Assembly: GCF_900110695.1 (NCBI RefSeq)
Contig: NZ_FOEH01000001.1
Coordinates: forward strand, 372,001 to 436,000
Origin: Virgibacillus subterraneus
Lineage (GTDB): Bacteria; Bacillota; Bacilli; Bacillales; Amphibacillaceae
Length of the DNA stretch: 64,000 bases
Direction: 5' to 3'
Part shown: positions 26,238-32,405 of the stretch, piece by piece
Position numbering within the stretch: the stretch's first letter is position 1
How the letters are laid out: the number at the start of each line of letters is the position of its first letter
Translations under genes and position numbers: made by a program
Notes under the pieces: model-generated
What the model was told of the DNA's origin: nothing
Seen by the model: the letters and a program-made list of their open reading frames with translations, nothing else
The model's database searches: none

Positions 26238-26280
26238 AAGTATTAGAGCGGGGGAGAATTTAAATAATCAACAAAAAGGG

Positions 26281-26310
26281 CGCATATCTTCCATAAAGGA
26301 TGCGTCTTTT
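26281..26310 (+). terminator. Terminator
   Basis: The imperfect stem cgcatatctt/aaaggatgcg is followed by tctttt. It resembles the terminator at 25671-25702, suggesting a local duplication. Confidence 0.6.
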
Positions 26311-26363
26311 CGCAGGACTTTTAATTATTATAATAGAAGTTATTAAAAAGAGGAGGGCTGCAA

Positions 26364-26831
26364 TTGAACCGTAATAAGCTAATAATTGGCATTGTCGGAC
26401 TTGTAATTTTACTAATTGCGACAACCTCCGTAATGAGGTCAGAGAATAGAGAAGTTATTGAACATGACTATACGTTTGCAGGCGAAAGTGAAAATTGGAA
26501 AGCAGAATATCATGTAGAAGGGGAACAAGTCTTCTATGAAGAGAATGACACCTTGAGGGGTGACAGTGAAAGTGAAACCGACATTATACTTGCTTATAAG
26601 GGAAAACTTAGCGAATTGTCGTCAGTGAGAAAACTGAAATATAAGTTTGAAACTTCGTCTGGAAGTATGGGGTCCAATCGTACATTTGATAAGGCACCTG
26701 AAAAGAAAGTATTTAGACATGGCGGCGCTAGCAGTGGAGTTACTAGCTCTGAGAACCAAGAGGTTAAAGTCAGTGTTCAGTGGGGCGAAGAAACAGAGGA
26801 GTTCACGTTAAAAAATAAAGAACAACCTTAG
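26364..26831 (+). CDS. Membrane-anchored hypothetical protein
   Basis: A 155-residue protein with one N-terminal hydrophobic helix (residues 5-22) and an extracellular beta-rich domain (HDYTFAGESENWKAEYHVEG). That domain resembles the small secreted immunoglobulin-like proteins common in Bacillus; no named family is certain. The TTG start at 26364 is preceded by gaggaggg. Its stop overlaps the stop of the convergent DUF3889 gene by 4 nt. Confidence 0.75.
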   Translation: MNRNKLIIGIVGLVILLIATTSVMRSENREVIEHDYTFAGESENWKAEYHVEGEQVFYEENDTLRGDSESETDIILAYKGKLSELSSVRKLKYKFETSSGSMGSNRTFDKAPEKKVFRHGGASSGVTSSENQEVKVSVQWGEETEEFTLKNKEQP

Positions 26832-27166
26832 CTTGATGACTCCCGGAACGTAATATCGATAACTTTTTCTGTTTCGGTATTAAATTCTATGTTAATGAAG
26901 ACACCGAACTCTTTGTCATTTTCCTTTAACCACAACTTGAATTTTTCAATTGTGGAACCTTCTTTGGTTTCCCGTCCTCTGTGAAGGTAGTCGATGATAT
27001 CAGCATTAGGGTATTTTGCTTGCGTCTCCTTCATAGCCATTCTTCCCCATTTAGCATAAGAAGGGATATCTTTCTCCGCAACTGCAATTTGTTGAACTGG
27101 AAATGCTTCTAGGTTAGATGAAAATAGTAGTAGAAATACACTGAATGAAATGAGTAATAGTCGCAT
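26828..27166 (-). CDS. DUF3889 (YqzG-like) secreted protein
   Basis: A 112-residue secreted protein. A signal peptide covers about residues 1-21, followed by the DUF3889-type domain: IPSYAKWGRMAMKETQAKYP, DIIDYLHRGRET, and a final FGVFINIEFNTETEKVIDI strand. The function of the family is unknown. The ATG at 27166 has ggagg 7 nt upstream, whereas a TTG at 27172 is too close to it. It shares 4 nt with the convergent gene ending at 26831. Confidence 0.8.
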   Translation of the reverse strand: MRLLLISFSVFLLLFSSNLEAFPVQQIAVAEKDIPSYAKWGRMAMKETQAKYPNADIIDYLHRGRETKEGSTIEKFKLWLKENDKEFGVFINIEFNTETEKVIDITFRESSS

Positions 27167-27244
27167 GTACAAGCCTCCAATCTAACGCTTATTGTTTCAT
27201 TACAACTGATTTTTATACGAAATGTGAAGGAGGGAAGACTAATT

Positions 27245-27454
27245 ATGATGGAGAAAATAGACTTTGGGGTTAAACTTTTACTGGTTAGCGCAATCATATA
27301 TGGCTCAGCGCTGATTGCAAATGCAATTTATGCAGTCGAGTTCCATAATTTTAGCATGGAATTAAAAGAAATTGTTGCAATCCCCCTTACAATAGCTAGT
27401 ATTACAGCACTGGCGGGTATATATGTTATTATTTACGCAATAAAAAAATCATAA
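27245..27454 (+). CDS. Small two-helix membrane protein
   Basis: A 69-residue protein with two hydrophobic segments (VKLLLVSAIIYGSALIANAI and IPLTIASITALAGIYVIIYA) and a short basic C-terminus. A perfect aaggaggg site precedes it; ATG at 27245 is chosen over 27224, which overlaps that site. There is no recognised family. It is divergent from the DUF3889 gene. Confidence 0.65.
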   Translation: MMEKIDFGVKLLLVSAIIYGSALIANAIYAVEFHNFSMELKEIVAIPLTIASITALAGIYVIIYAIKKS

Positions 27455-27519
27455 GAGATAACCAGTCTAACCACAACAAAGCAGCAAGTTCACATTTTTG
27501 ACATAACTTTTCATCTAAA

Positions 27520-27621
27520 TTGTGAAATACTGAACAATATAATCAAAGATCAGTAGATCCATGTTATTATATAAGTGTAGTAAAGAGATTCATCCAAGTT
27601 AATTTGTGAAATACTGAACAA
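27520..27621. promoter_or_regulatory. Paired 18-bp operator-like repeats upstream of DoxX gene
   Basis: The identical 18-bp sequence ttgtgaaatactgaacaa occurs at 27520-27537 and 27604-27621. The first copy abuts a tataat (27538-27543); the second ends 24 nt before the DoxX start. Each is an imperfect palindrome resembling the Rex redox-repressor consensus (ttgtgaa-n4-ttcacaa) in the left half and 5 of 7 positions in the right half. Binding by Rex is inference. Confidence 0.6.
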
Positions 27622-27644
27622 ATAATAATAAAAACTTTAAGGAG

Positions 27645-28163
27645 ATGGATATCATGTTTGTAAATTTCATTCGCAATAATAAAGTAGCAGCTGGAGTATT
27701 GGCGTTTCTTAGAATATACATTGGGTACCAATGGCTGACCGGAGGATATGGAAAGATAGCGGGAGGCAATTTTGATGCAAGTGGTTTTATGCAAGGAGCA
27801 ATAGCAAGTGCAAGCGGGGAACATCCAGCTGTTCAAGGCTGGTGGGCAACCTTCCTTGAAACTTTCGCATTGCCGAACGCTGAGTTATTTAGCTTTATGG
27901 TTATGTGGGGCGAGTTGTTAGTCGGGTTAGCGCTAATCATAGGTATTTTCACAAACTTTGCAGCACTGATGGGTATCACAATGAACTTTGCATTCTTATT
28001 CAGTGGTACGGTCAGCACAAACGCTCAAATGGTATTAATTACAGTGTTCATCCTGGTAGCTGGGTATAACGCAGGTCGATTTGGATTAGACCGCTGGGTT
28101 GTTCCATTCCTAAAGGCACATAATCCTAAACAAAAACATAGAAACGAGGCAGCAACTGTCTAA
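27645..28163 (+). CDS. DoxX-family membrane protein
   Basis: A 172-residue protein with four hydrophobic segments of the DoxX/DoxD family. Typical stretches are AFLRIYIGYQWLTGGYGKIAGG near the N-terminus, a long WWATFLETFALP loop, MVMWGELLVGLALIIGIFTNFAAL, and the C-terminal AGYNAGRFGLDRWVVPFL. Related proteins are a subunit of thiosulfate:quinone oxidoreductase or belong to quinone/thiol stress operons; the role here is unknown. The aaggaga site is good. Two identical operator-like 18-mers upstream suggest control by a redox or stress repressor. Confidence 0.88.
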   Translation: MDIMFVNFIRNNKVAAGVLAFLRIYIGYQWLTGGYGKIAGGNFDASGFMQGAIASASGEHPAVQGWWATFLETFALPNAELFSFMVMWGELLVGLALIIGIFTNFAALMGITMNFAFLFSGTVSTNAQMVLITVFILVAGYNAGRFGLDRWVVPFLKAHNPKQKHRNEAATV

Positions 28164-28194
28164 CTTTAAAAATAGGTGCATATGTAAAAAAATA

Positions 28195-28226
28195 AATACA
28201 CACGTTAAACTAGCGTGTGTATTTTT
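28195..28226 (+). terminator. Terminator after DoxX gene
   Basis: The stem aatacacacg (28195-28204) with cgtgtgtatt (28214-28223) runs into a T tract. Confidence 0.8.
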
Positions 28227-28300
28227 TATTGCTAATTCGAAATGCAGATCGGCAATATGAATCCTCTTCGCTAAAAGCAGAAAAAGCTGTTCCAAGAGAT

Positions 28301-28471
28301 ATGAAGAGGATCTTAAACCAATCTCCAAACACGGGATTTGTTGAATTAACGGAACGAGGACCCATCATGGTTAACAATGTGGACTTGATCCTAACAAAAG
28401 GCTGTATAGGACGTGATAGTGTCGGCGTTGCAGCAATACTTATTTACGACACAGCCAAACGTCGGCAATGA
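28301..28471 (+). pseudogene. Unrecognised reading frame, possibly a decayed gene
   Basis: A frame open from inside the DoxX terminator carries protein-like sequence from about 28295 (MKRILNQSPNTGFVELTERG then PIMVNNVDLILTKGCIGRDS). There is no convincing ribosome site, and the upstream part of the frame would begin in the terminator stem. It may be the tail of a lost gene. No family was recognised. The remainder of the 485-nt gap to the superoxide dismutase gene shows nothing else. Confidence 0.25.
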
Positions 28472-28648
28472 TCATTCTTTTCCATCAACTTCAGATGCGT
28501 TTTCCATCATATTATCAAAAATTCCCATAAGAAAAATCTTTAGTAAAAAAATTTATTACACTTTCATGAAATGTTTAAGTCTTCCAGTTTTGTGCAGAAT
28601 AAGGTTTGAGAAAAGAACTTCACCAAAACAGAAAGGAGCTTGCTAAAC

Positions 28649-29245
28649 ATGAAGAGGTGGGTTGTTTTATTAGCTGCATTGTTATTTTTCATGGTATTGA
28701 GCGGCTGTGCAGATACGGATGATGACATGGAGAATACTAGGCACCATGGAAGTGAAACGAGTATAGAAACCTTTGGAAGTCTAAGCGAAGAAACAACAGA
28801 AGTTAATGTAACAATGTATAATAGGGATATGGAAAAAGTCGGCACAGCGACAATCAGACAAGTACATGAGGGAACTAATATTACGCTTGATGCGTCAAAC
28901 TTGCCACCAGGTACTCACGGGTTTCACATTCATGAAAAAGGAGTATGTGAAACACCCGATTTTGAGTCGGCCGGTGGTCACTTCAATCCGACCAACGCGA
29001 AACATGGATTTGAACATCCAAAGGGTCCACATGCGGGGGACTTGCCAAATATAGTAGTAAAAGAGGATGGAACAGTACGAACAGAAGGCATAGCTGATAT
29101 GGTAACACTGATAAAAGGTAAAAAGAATTCCTTACTTGGAAATGAAGGAACGGCGCTTATAATTCATGCTGAAGCAGACGATTATAAGTCACAGCCATCT
29201 GGTAATGCAGGTGATCGGATAGCATGTGGTGTAATAGGCGAATAG
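28649..29245 (+). CDS. sodC: Cu/Zn superoxide dismutase lipoprotein
   Basis: A 198-residue surface lipoprotein: signal peptide with lipobox LSGC (lipid-bearing Cys20), acidic linker, then the SOD domain. All seven metal ligands of the human enzyme have counterparts: two in GFHIHEKG, then GGHFNP, AKHG, PHAGD (His and Asp), and IIHAEADD. The disulfide pair is in VCETP and ACGVIG. It should convert superoxide to oxygen and peroxide outside the membrane. The copper site is complete, unlike YojM of Bacillus subtilis, which is reported to lack some copper ligands. The start at 28649 follows aaaggag. Confidence 0.93.
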   Translation: MKRWVVLLAALLFFMVLSGCADTDDDMENTRHHGSETSIETFGSLSEETTEVNVTMYNRDMEKVGTATIRQVHEGTNITLDASNLPPGTHGFHIHEKGVCETPDFESAGGHFNPTNAKHGFEHPKGPHAGDLPNIVVKEDGTVRTEGIADMVTLIKGKKNSLLGNEGTALIIHAEADDYKSQPSGNAGDRIACGVIGE

Positions 29246-29252
29246 ATTTATG

Positions 29253-29278
29253 ACCCGGGTTTTCATCCGGGTTTCTCT
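29253..29278 (+). terminator. Terminator after sodC
   Basis: The stem acccgg (29253-29258) with ccgggt (29267-29272) is followed by ttctct. Confidence 0.65.
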
Positions 29279-29280
29279 AT

Positions 29281-29370
29281 GCAAGTAAGAACGTATAAAT
29301 ACATTCTTACTTCATAAGTCACAACTAATGCTTGCACAGCAGATTCAATAGCCCATAAATTTGAAAAAAT
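29281..29370. repeat. Dispersed hairpin repeat, family A (diverged)
   Basis: The stretch agtaagaacgtataaatacattcttact is followed by tcataagtcacaactaa, a recognisable but mutated copy with the two arms still pairing. It lies between sodC and the small toxin gene. Confidence 0.65.
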
Positions 29371-29458
29371 TCTAAAACTGGTACGAATGTACGTTTCTTA
29401 TTGTATAAGTTCATATTATAATAGGACAAGGATAATGTTCTTTTAGGGAGGTCGGCTA

Positions 29459-29477
29459 ACCCTTTTGTGAAAAGGGG
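29459..29477 (+). promoter_or_regulatory. Hairpin that hides the toxin ribosome binding site
   Basis: A perfect 8-bp stem, cccctttt (29459-29466) with aaaagggg (29470-29477), has a 3-nt loop. Its right arm is the Shine-Dalgarno of the ATG at 29481. Sequestered ribosome sites are a hallmark of type I toxin mRNAs. Confidence 0.75.
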
Positions 29478-29480
29478 GTG

Positions 29481-29582
29481 ATGCCTCTGAGCGTGTATGA
29501 AGTGATGATGGTGCTGGGAAGTTTTGGTACCATGTTGATTGCATTGCTCGCCTTGATCATATCGACGATCAATAAAAAATAG
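29481..29582 (+). CDS. Putative holin-like type I toxin peptide (Hol-Tox family)
   Basis: The 33-residue peptide MPLSVYEVMMVLGSFGTMLI continues with ALLALIISTINKK. The SVYE start, single membrane helix and short polar-basic tail match the holin-like toxin family found in Firmicute type I toxin-antitoxin loci. The peptide would insert in the membrane and depolarise it if overproduced. The ribosome site is buried in a perfect hairpin (29459-29477), and two more hairpins follow the stop. It was too short for ordinary gene calling. The antitoxin would be an antisense RNA, not seen directly. Confidence 0.75.
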   Translation: MPLSVYEVMMVLGSFGTMLIALLALIISTINKK

Positions 29583-29695
29583 ACCCTCCCTATTTTCCCT
29601 GAAATGATTTTAGGGTGAGGTCTATTCGCAAAGAAATGGCCGATCCCTTTAGGGGAACCACTTATCCAAAGACCACAGTTCACGCTGTGGTCTTT
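29580..29695. ncRNA. Structured 3' region of toxin locus, probable antisense RNA/terminator
   Basis: Directly after the toxin stop lies an imperfect hairpin (tagaccctccct with agggtgaggtcta, 29580-29624). A short stem around gatccctttagggg follows, then a strong symmetric terminator, aaagaccacag (29668-29678) with ctgtggtcttt (29685-29695). Type I loci typically have convergent RNAs meeting at such a bidirectional terminator. That an antisense RNA is made is inference. The gap to the next gene (29583-29958) otherwise holds only a repeat copy. Confidence 0.5.
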
Positions 29696-29696
29696 T

Positions 29697-29800
29697 CTTA
29701 TAATATGTGCAACTAAGGCTAATCTATGCACTCAAAGTATAAGGGATTCTAAGAATCAAAGTAGCATTAATAAGAATCCTTTAGCGATATGCCAAATTTT
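29697..29800. repeat. Dispersed hairpin repeat, family A (5'-truncated)
   Basis: The copy lacks the hairpin but keeps the tail gtgcaactaaggct, the block actcaaagtataagggattctaagaa shared with the copy at 32133, and a distal agcgatatgccaaatttt. It abuts the toxin-locus terminator. Confidence 0.6.
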
Positions 29801-29958
29801 TAAAATATTTATTATCTATTTTAAGTATACCATATTCTGCTACTAGTGTGAATAAACTCAAGAACTGAAAAAGTATTAACACTGTAAAACGGAAAGTGAC
29901 AGGCGCGATTGAGCCATGTATAATGTGTTTTTGAGTAACGATAGGAGGGACGGAATTA

Positions 29959-31158
29959 ATGACTACATATTCGCAGGTAAAGACTTCAACTATCTCCGAC
30001 AAAATTTGGTCAAAGGATTTCGTGTTTATCTGCCTAGCTAATTTTTTTATATTTCTGGGATTCCAAATGACACTTCCGACATTGCCGCTTTTCGTCAAGG
30101 AATTGGGAGGCAGTGACCAATTAATTGGGATTATTGTTGGTGTATTCACTTTTTCAGCCCTCCTTCTCCGTCCGTATGCCGGTCATGCATTGGAGTCGAA
30201 GGGCAGAGGCTTTGTTTACATGACAGGTCTAGCTATTTTTGTATTATCTGTTGGTTCCTATGCATTTGCTGCAAGTATCGTGTTTTTGCTTATCATGCGA
30301 ATTATGCAAGGTGTCGGCTGGGGTTTGTCTACCACCGCAACTGGAACAATTGCAACAGACCTGATTCCACCAAAGCGACGTGGTGAGGGGATGGGGTACT
30401 TTGGCTTATCTGGTAATCTGGCACTCGCGTTTGGTCCAACGTTAGGACTTACATTGGTTGGCTACATTTCTTTTACACAATTATTTCTGATCTGTGCCTC
30501 TTTAGGGTTTGTGGCATTTTTGCTATCATCAAGAATCCATTACAAAAAGGTCGATCAAATAGCGGGAAAATCAACCACTGTCAAATTTGATATTTTTGAA
30601 AAAACAGCATTACAGCCGGCAGTGCTATTGTTTTTTATAACCGTAACATTTGGTGGGATAACCTCCTTTCTTCCGTTATATGCTGAGGAAAATCATATAC
30701 TTGGAATTGAATCTTATTTCCTTGTATTTGCTCTTTTCCTTATGGTTTCCAGAACTTTCACAGGGAAAATTTATGATAAAAAGGGACATGTATATGTATT
30801 TCTGCCAGGGACAGTTCTTATCTTTGGTGCGATGCTTTTATTAGCATGGCTGCCAAGTACATTTATCATGCTGATTGCAGCTGGAATGTATGGGCTTGGA
30901 TTTGGTTCAGTGCAGCCGGCATTGCAGGCTTGGTCCGTAGATAAAGCTCCTGATAATCGAAAGGGAATGGCAAACGCTACATTTTTCTCGTTTTTTGATT
31001 TAGGTGTCGGTCTTGGCGCAATCACTTTTGGCCAGTTGGCTTTTATGTTTAATTATAGTGTTATTTATCTAACCTCCGCTGCCTCGGTATTGTTTTCAAT
31101 TATTCTATACCTATATTTATTCATAAGAACAAAGCGTAAAAACCAAGCAGCTGCATAA
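29959..31158 (+). CDS. MFS transporter
   Basis: A 399-residue major facilitator protein with 12 predicted membrane segments. Signatures are the first-half motif LLRPYAGHALESKGRGFVYM between segments 2 and 3, RIMQGVGWGLSTTATGTIATD in segments 4-5, and PPKRRGEGMGYFGLSGNLALAFGP. The set-up resembles drug/metabolite exporters of the YwoG/YfkF type. The substrate is unknown. A gggagg site precedes the ATG at about 15 nt, which is long; a closer site is not obvious. The terminator hairpin overlaps the last codons. Confidence 0.88.
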   Translation: MTTYSQVKTSTISDKIWSKDFVFICLANFFIFLGFQMTLPTLPLFVKELGGSDQLIGIIVGVFTFSALLLRPYAGHALESKGRGFVYMTGLAIFVLSVGSYAFAASIVFLLIMRIMQGVGWGLSTTATGTIATDLIPPKRRGEGMGYFGLSGNLALAFGPTLGLTLVGYISFTQLFLICASLGFVAFLLSSRIHYKKVDQIAGKSTTVKFDIFEKTALQPAVLLFFITVTFGGITSFLPLYAEENHILGIESYFLVFALFLMVSRTFTGKIYDKKGHVYVFLPGTVLIFGAMLLLAWLPSTFIMLIAAGMYGLGFGSVQPALQAWSVDKAPDNRKGMANATFFSFFDLGVGLGAITFGQLAFMFNYSVIYLTSAASVLFSIILYLYLFIRTKRKNQAAA

Positions 31159-31173
31159 TTGTTGCTTGGTTTC
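31141..31173 (+). terminator. Terminator overlapping MFS gene end
   Basis: The stem aaccaagca (31141-31149) with tgcttggtt (31163-31171) includes the last codons and the stop of the MFS gene. Confidence 0.7.
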
Positions 31174-31222
31174 ATTATGTATATTACTATCGCCGCCCAA
31201 TCCGAAAAGGTGGCTTTTTTTA

Positions 31223-31298
31223 GCAGTTAAGAAAGTATAAATCCTTTCTTACTGCATAAGTGCAACTAAGATTTTGGGGATAAGCCAAGTTTTCTAAA
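31223..31298. repeat. Dispersed hairpin repeat, family A
   Basis: Arms cagttaagaaagta and ctttcttactg are followed by cataagtgcaactaag and the distal block ggggataagccaagttttctaa. It is a near-complete copy in the gap before the DUF1659 gene. Confidence 0.8.
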
Positions 31299-31376
31299 GT
31301 TTTAAAAATAAATTTTTAGTTAATGCCACTTTTTGCTGCTGGAGTTCGATTGTAGTAGTGAAAGGAGGTGATCGAC

Positions 31377-31601
31377 ATGGCTGTATCACAAATAGTTACA
31401 ACGCAATTAACGTTAACACTGGATGATGGCAACGATATTCTAACAGGCGATATCATCTACAAAACCAAAAGTTTTAATAACGTTAAACCTGCTGCAACTG
31501 CTGATCAGTTGTACGCAATCGCTACAGCATTTGCAGGACTTCAGGAACGCCCGCTTTACAATATTGAACGTAATGACAGCTCAGAAATTAATCAGGCATA
31601 G
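31377..31601 (+). CDS. DUF1659 protein
   Basis: A 74-residue protein of the DUF1659 family (VTTQLTLTLDDGNDILTG, TKSFNNVKPAATADQLYAIA, AFAGLQ). Its function is unknown; it is regularly found in Bacillaceae beside DUF2922 and YvrJ proteins, as here. A perfect aaaggaggtgatc site precedes ATG 31377. It is translated at high rate if the site is any guide. It likely forms an operon with the DUF2922 gene 32 nt downstream. Confidence 0.88.
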   Translation: MAVSQIVTTQLTLTLDDGNDILTGDIIYKTKSFNNVKPAATADQLYAIATAFAGLQERPLYNIERNDSSEINQA

Positions 31602-31633
31602 TTCTTAAAAAATAAATGGGAGGGGGAATCATA

Positions 31634-31849
31634 ATGAAGAAACTTGAACTTAAATTTTTAAATAACGAAGGTAAAACTGTAACATATTCATTGGAAAACC
31701 CGGTTGAACCAGTTGATCCAGCCGCTGTCACCAGCGCAATGGACGAAATCATCACACAAGACGCATTCACATCATCAGGCGGCAGTCTAGTTTCAAAAAA
31801 GAGCGCACGTATCGTTGAACGTAACGTAGCTGAAATTGAACTAGCTTAA
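31634..31849 (+). CDS. DUF2922 protein
   Basis: A 71-residue protein of the DUF2922 family (KKLELKFLNNEGKTVTYSLE, PVEPVDPAAVTSAMDEIITQ). Function unknown; the pairing with DUF1659 is conserved in this group of bacteria and suggests the two proteins act together. ATG 31634 follows gggaggggg. A strong terminator (31882-31917) follows, separating it from the YvrJ gene. Confidence 0.88.
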   Translation: MKKLELKFLNNEGKTVTYSLENPVEPVDPAAVTSAMDEIITQDAFTSSGGSLVSKKSARIVERNVAEIELA

Positions 31850-31881
31850 TAAGGTAGCGGTAATCGATATTATCTGTTCTT

Positions 31882-31917
31882 AAGACCAGTGGCACTCGAG
31901 CCTTGGTCTTTTTTTTT
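31882..31917 (+). terminator. Terminator of DUF1659-DUF2922 pair
   Basis: The stem aagacca (31882-31888) with tggtctt (31904-31910) is followed by seven T. Confidence 0.8.
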
Positions 31918-31972
31918 AACAGTTAAGAAAGCATAAATATGCAAAAATTCAAATCAGACAGGAGTGATTTTA

Positions 31973-32107
31973 TTGGAAACATGGGTATCCTTTGTGACAG
32001 AAGTAGGCTTTCCGATTGTGGTAACATTCTATTTGTTGCACCGCATCGAAGGTAAACTCAACGATCTAATCGTATCCATCCAGGCACTGCCAAGTAAATT
32101 GAAGTAG
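31973..32107 (+). CDS. YvrJ-family small membrane protein
   Basis: A 44-residue peptide starting at TTG 31973 with aggagtga 6-8 nt upstream. The sequence METWVSFVTEVGFPIVVTFY continues LLHRIEGKLNDLIVSIQALP and a basic end. One membrane helix then an amphipathic helix is the YvrJ pattern. The third member of the DUF1659/DUF2922/YvrJ neighbourhood, it lies after the terminator and a truncated repeat copy (31919-31945), so it may have its own promoter. Confidence 0.75.
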   Translation: METWVSFVTEVGFPIVVTFYLLHRIEGKLNDLIVSIQALPSKLK

Positions 32108-32132
32108 AGCTCGCACATGAGATTTCTTCTTA

Positions 32133-32270
32133 GCAGTAAGAAAGTATAAATACTTTCTTACTGCATAAGTGCAACTAAGGTTTATATATATTAAGGCTTG
32201 TACTCAAAAGTATAAGAGTTCTAAGAAAACAAAATATGCTTTCGTAGGAATCCCTTTAATGAATGCCCCT
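32133..32270. repeat. Dispersed hairpin repeat, family A (best copy)
   Basis: A perfect 13-bp inverted repeat, cagtaagaaagta and tactttcttactg, with loop taaa, is followed by cataagtgcaactaagg. A second block, ttgtactcaaaagtataaga then gttctaagaa, is also seen at 29697-29800. This is the reference copy of the family. It fills most of the 298-nt gap before the helicase gene. Confidence 0.85.
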
Positions 32271-32405
32271 CTTTTTAAACTTGTACTTTAAAAGTATAAT
32301 TTCCTCCAAAATATCCCATCCTTGTAAAAGTATTTAGTTTAAAAAACAGAACGTGTCATATACAATGATAGATAAAGAGATGGTAGAAGGTAGGGTACTT
32401 GTGTT

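Noticed and set aside
28217-28471. 84-codon reading frame taken as a full gene
   Set aside because: It begins in the DoxX terminator stem. Only the 3' part looks protein-like, so it is listed as a possible remnant.
28564-28845. 93-codon reverse frame opposite sodC
   Set aside because: Shadow of the SOD gene, which has full motif support.
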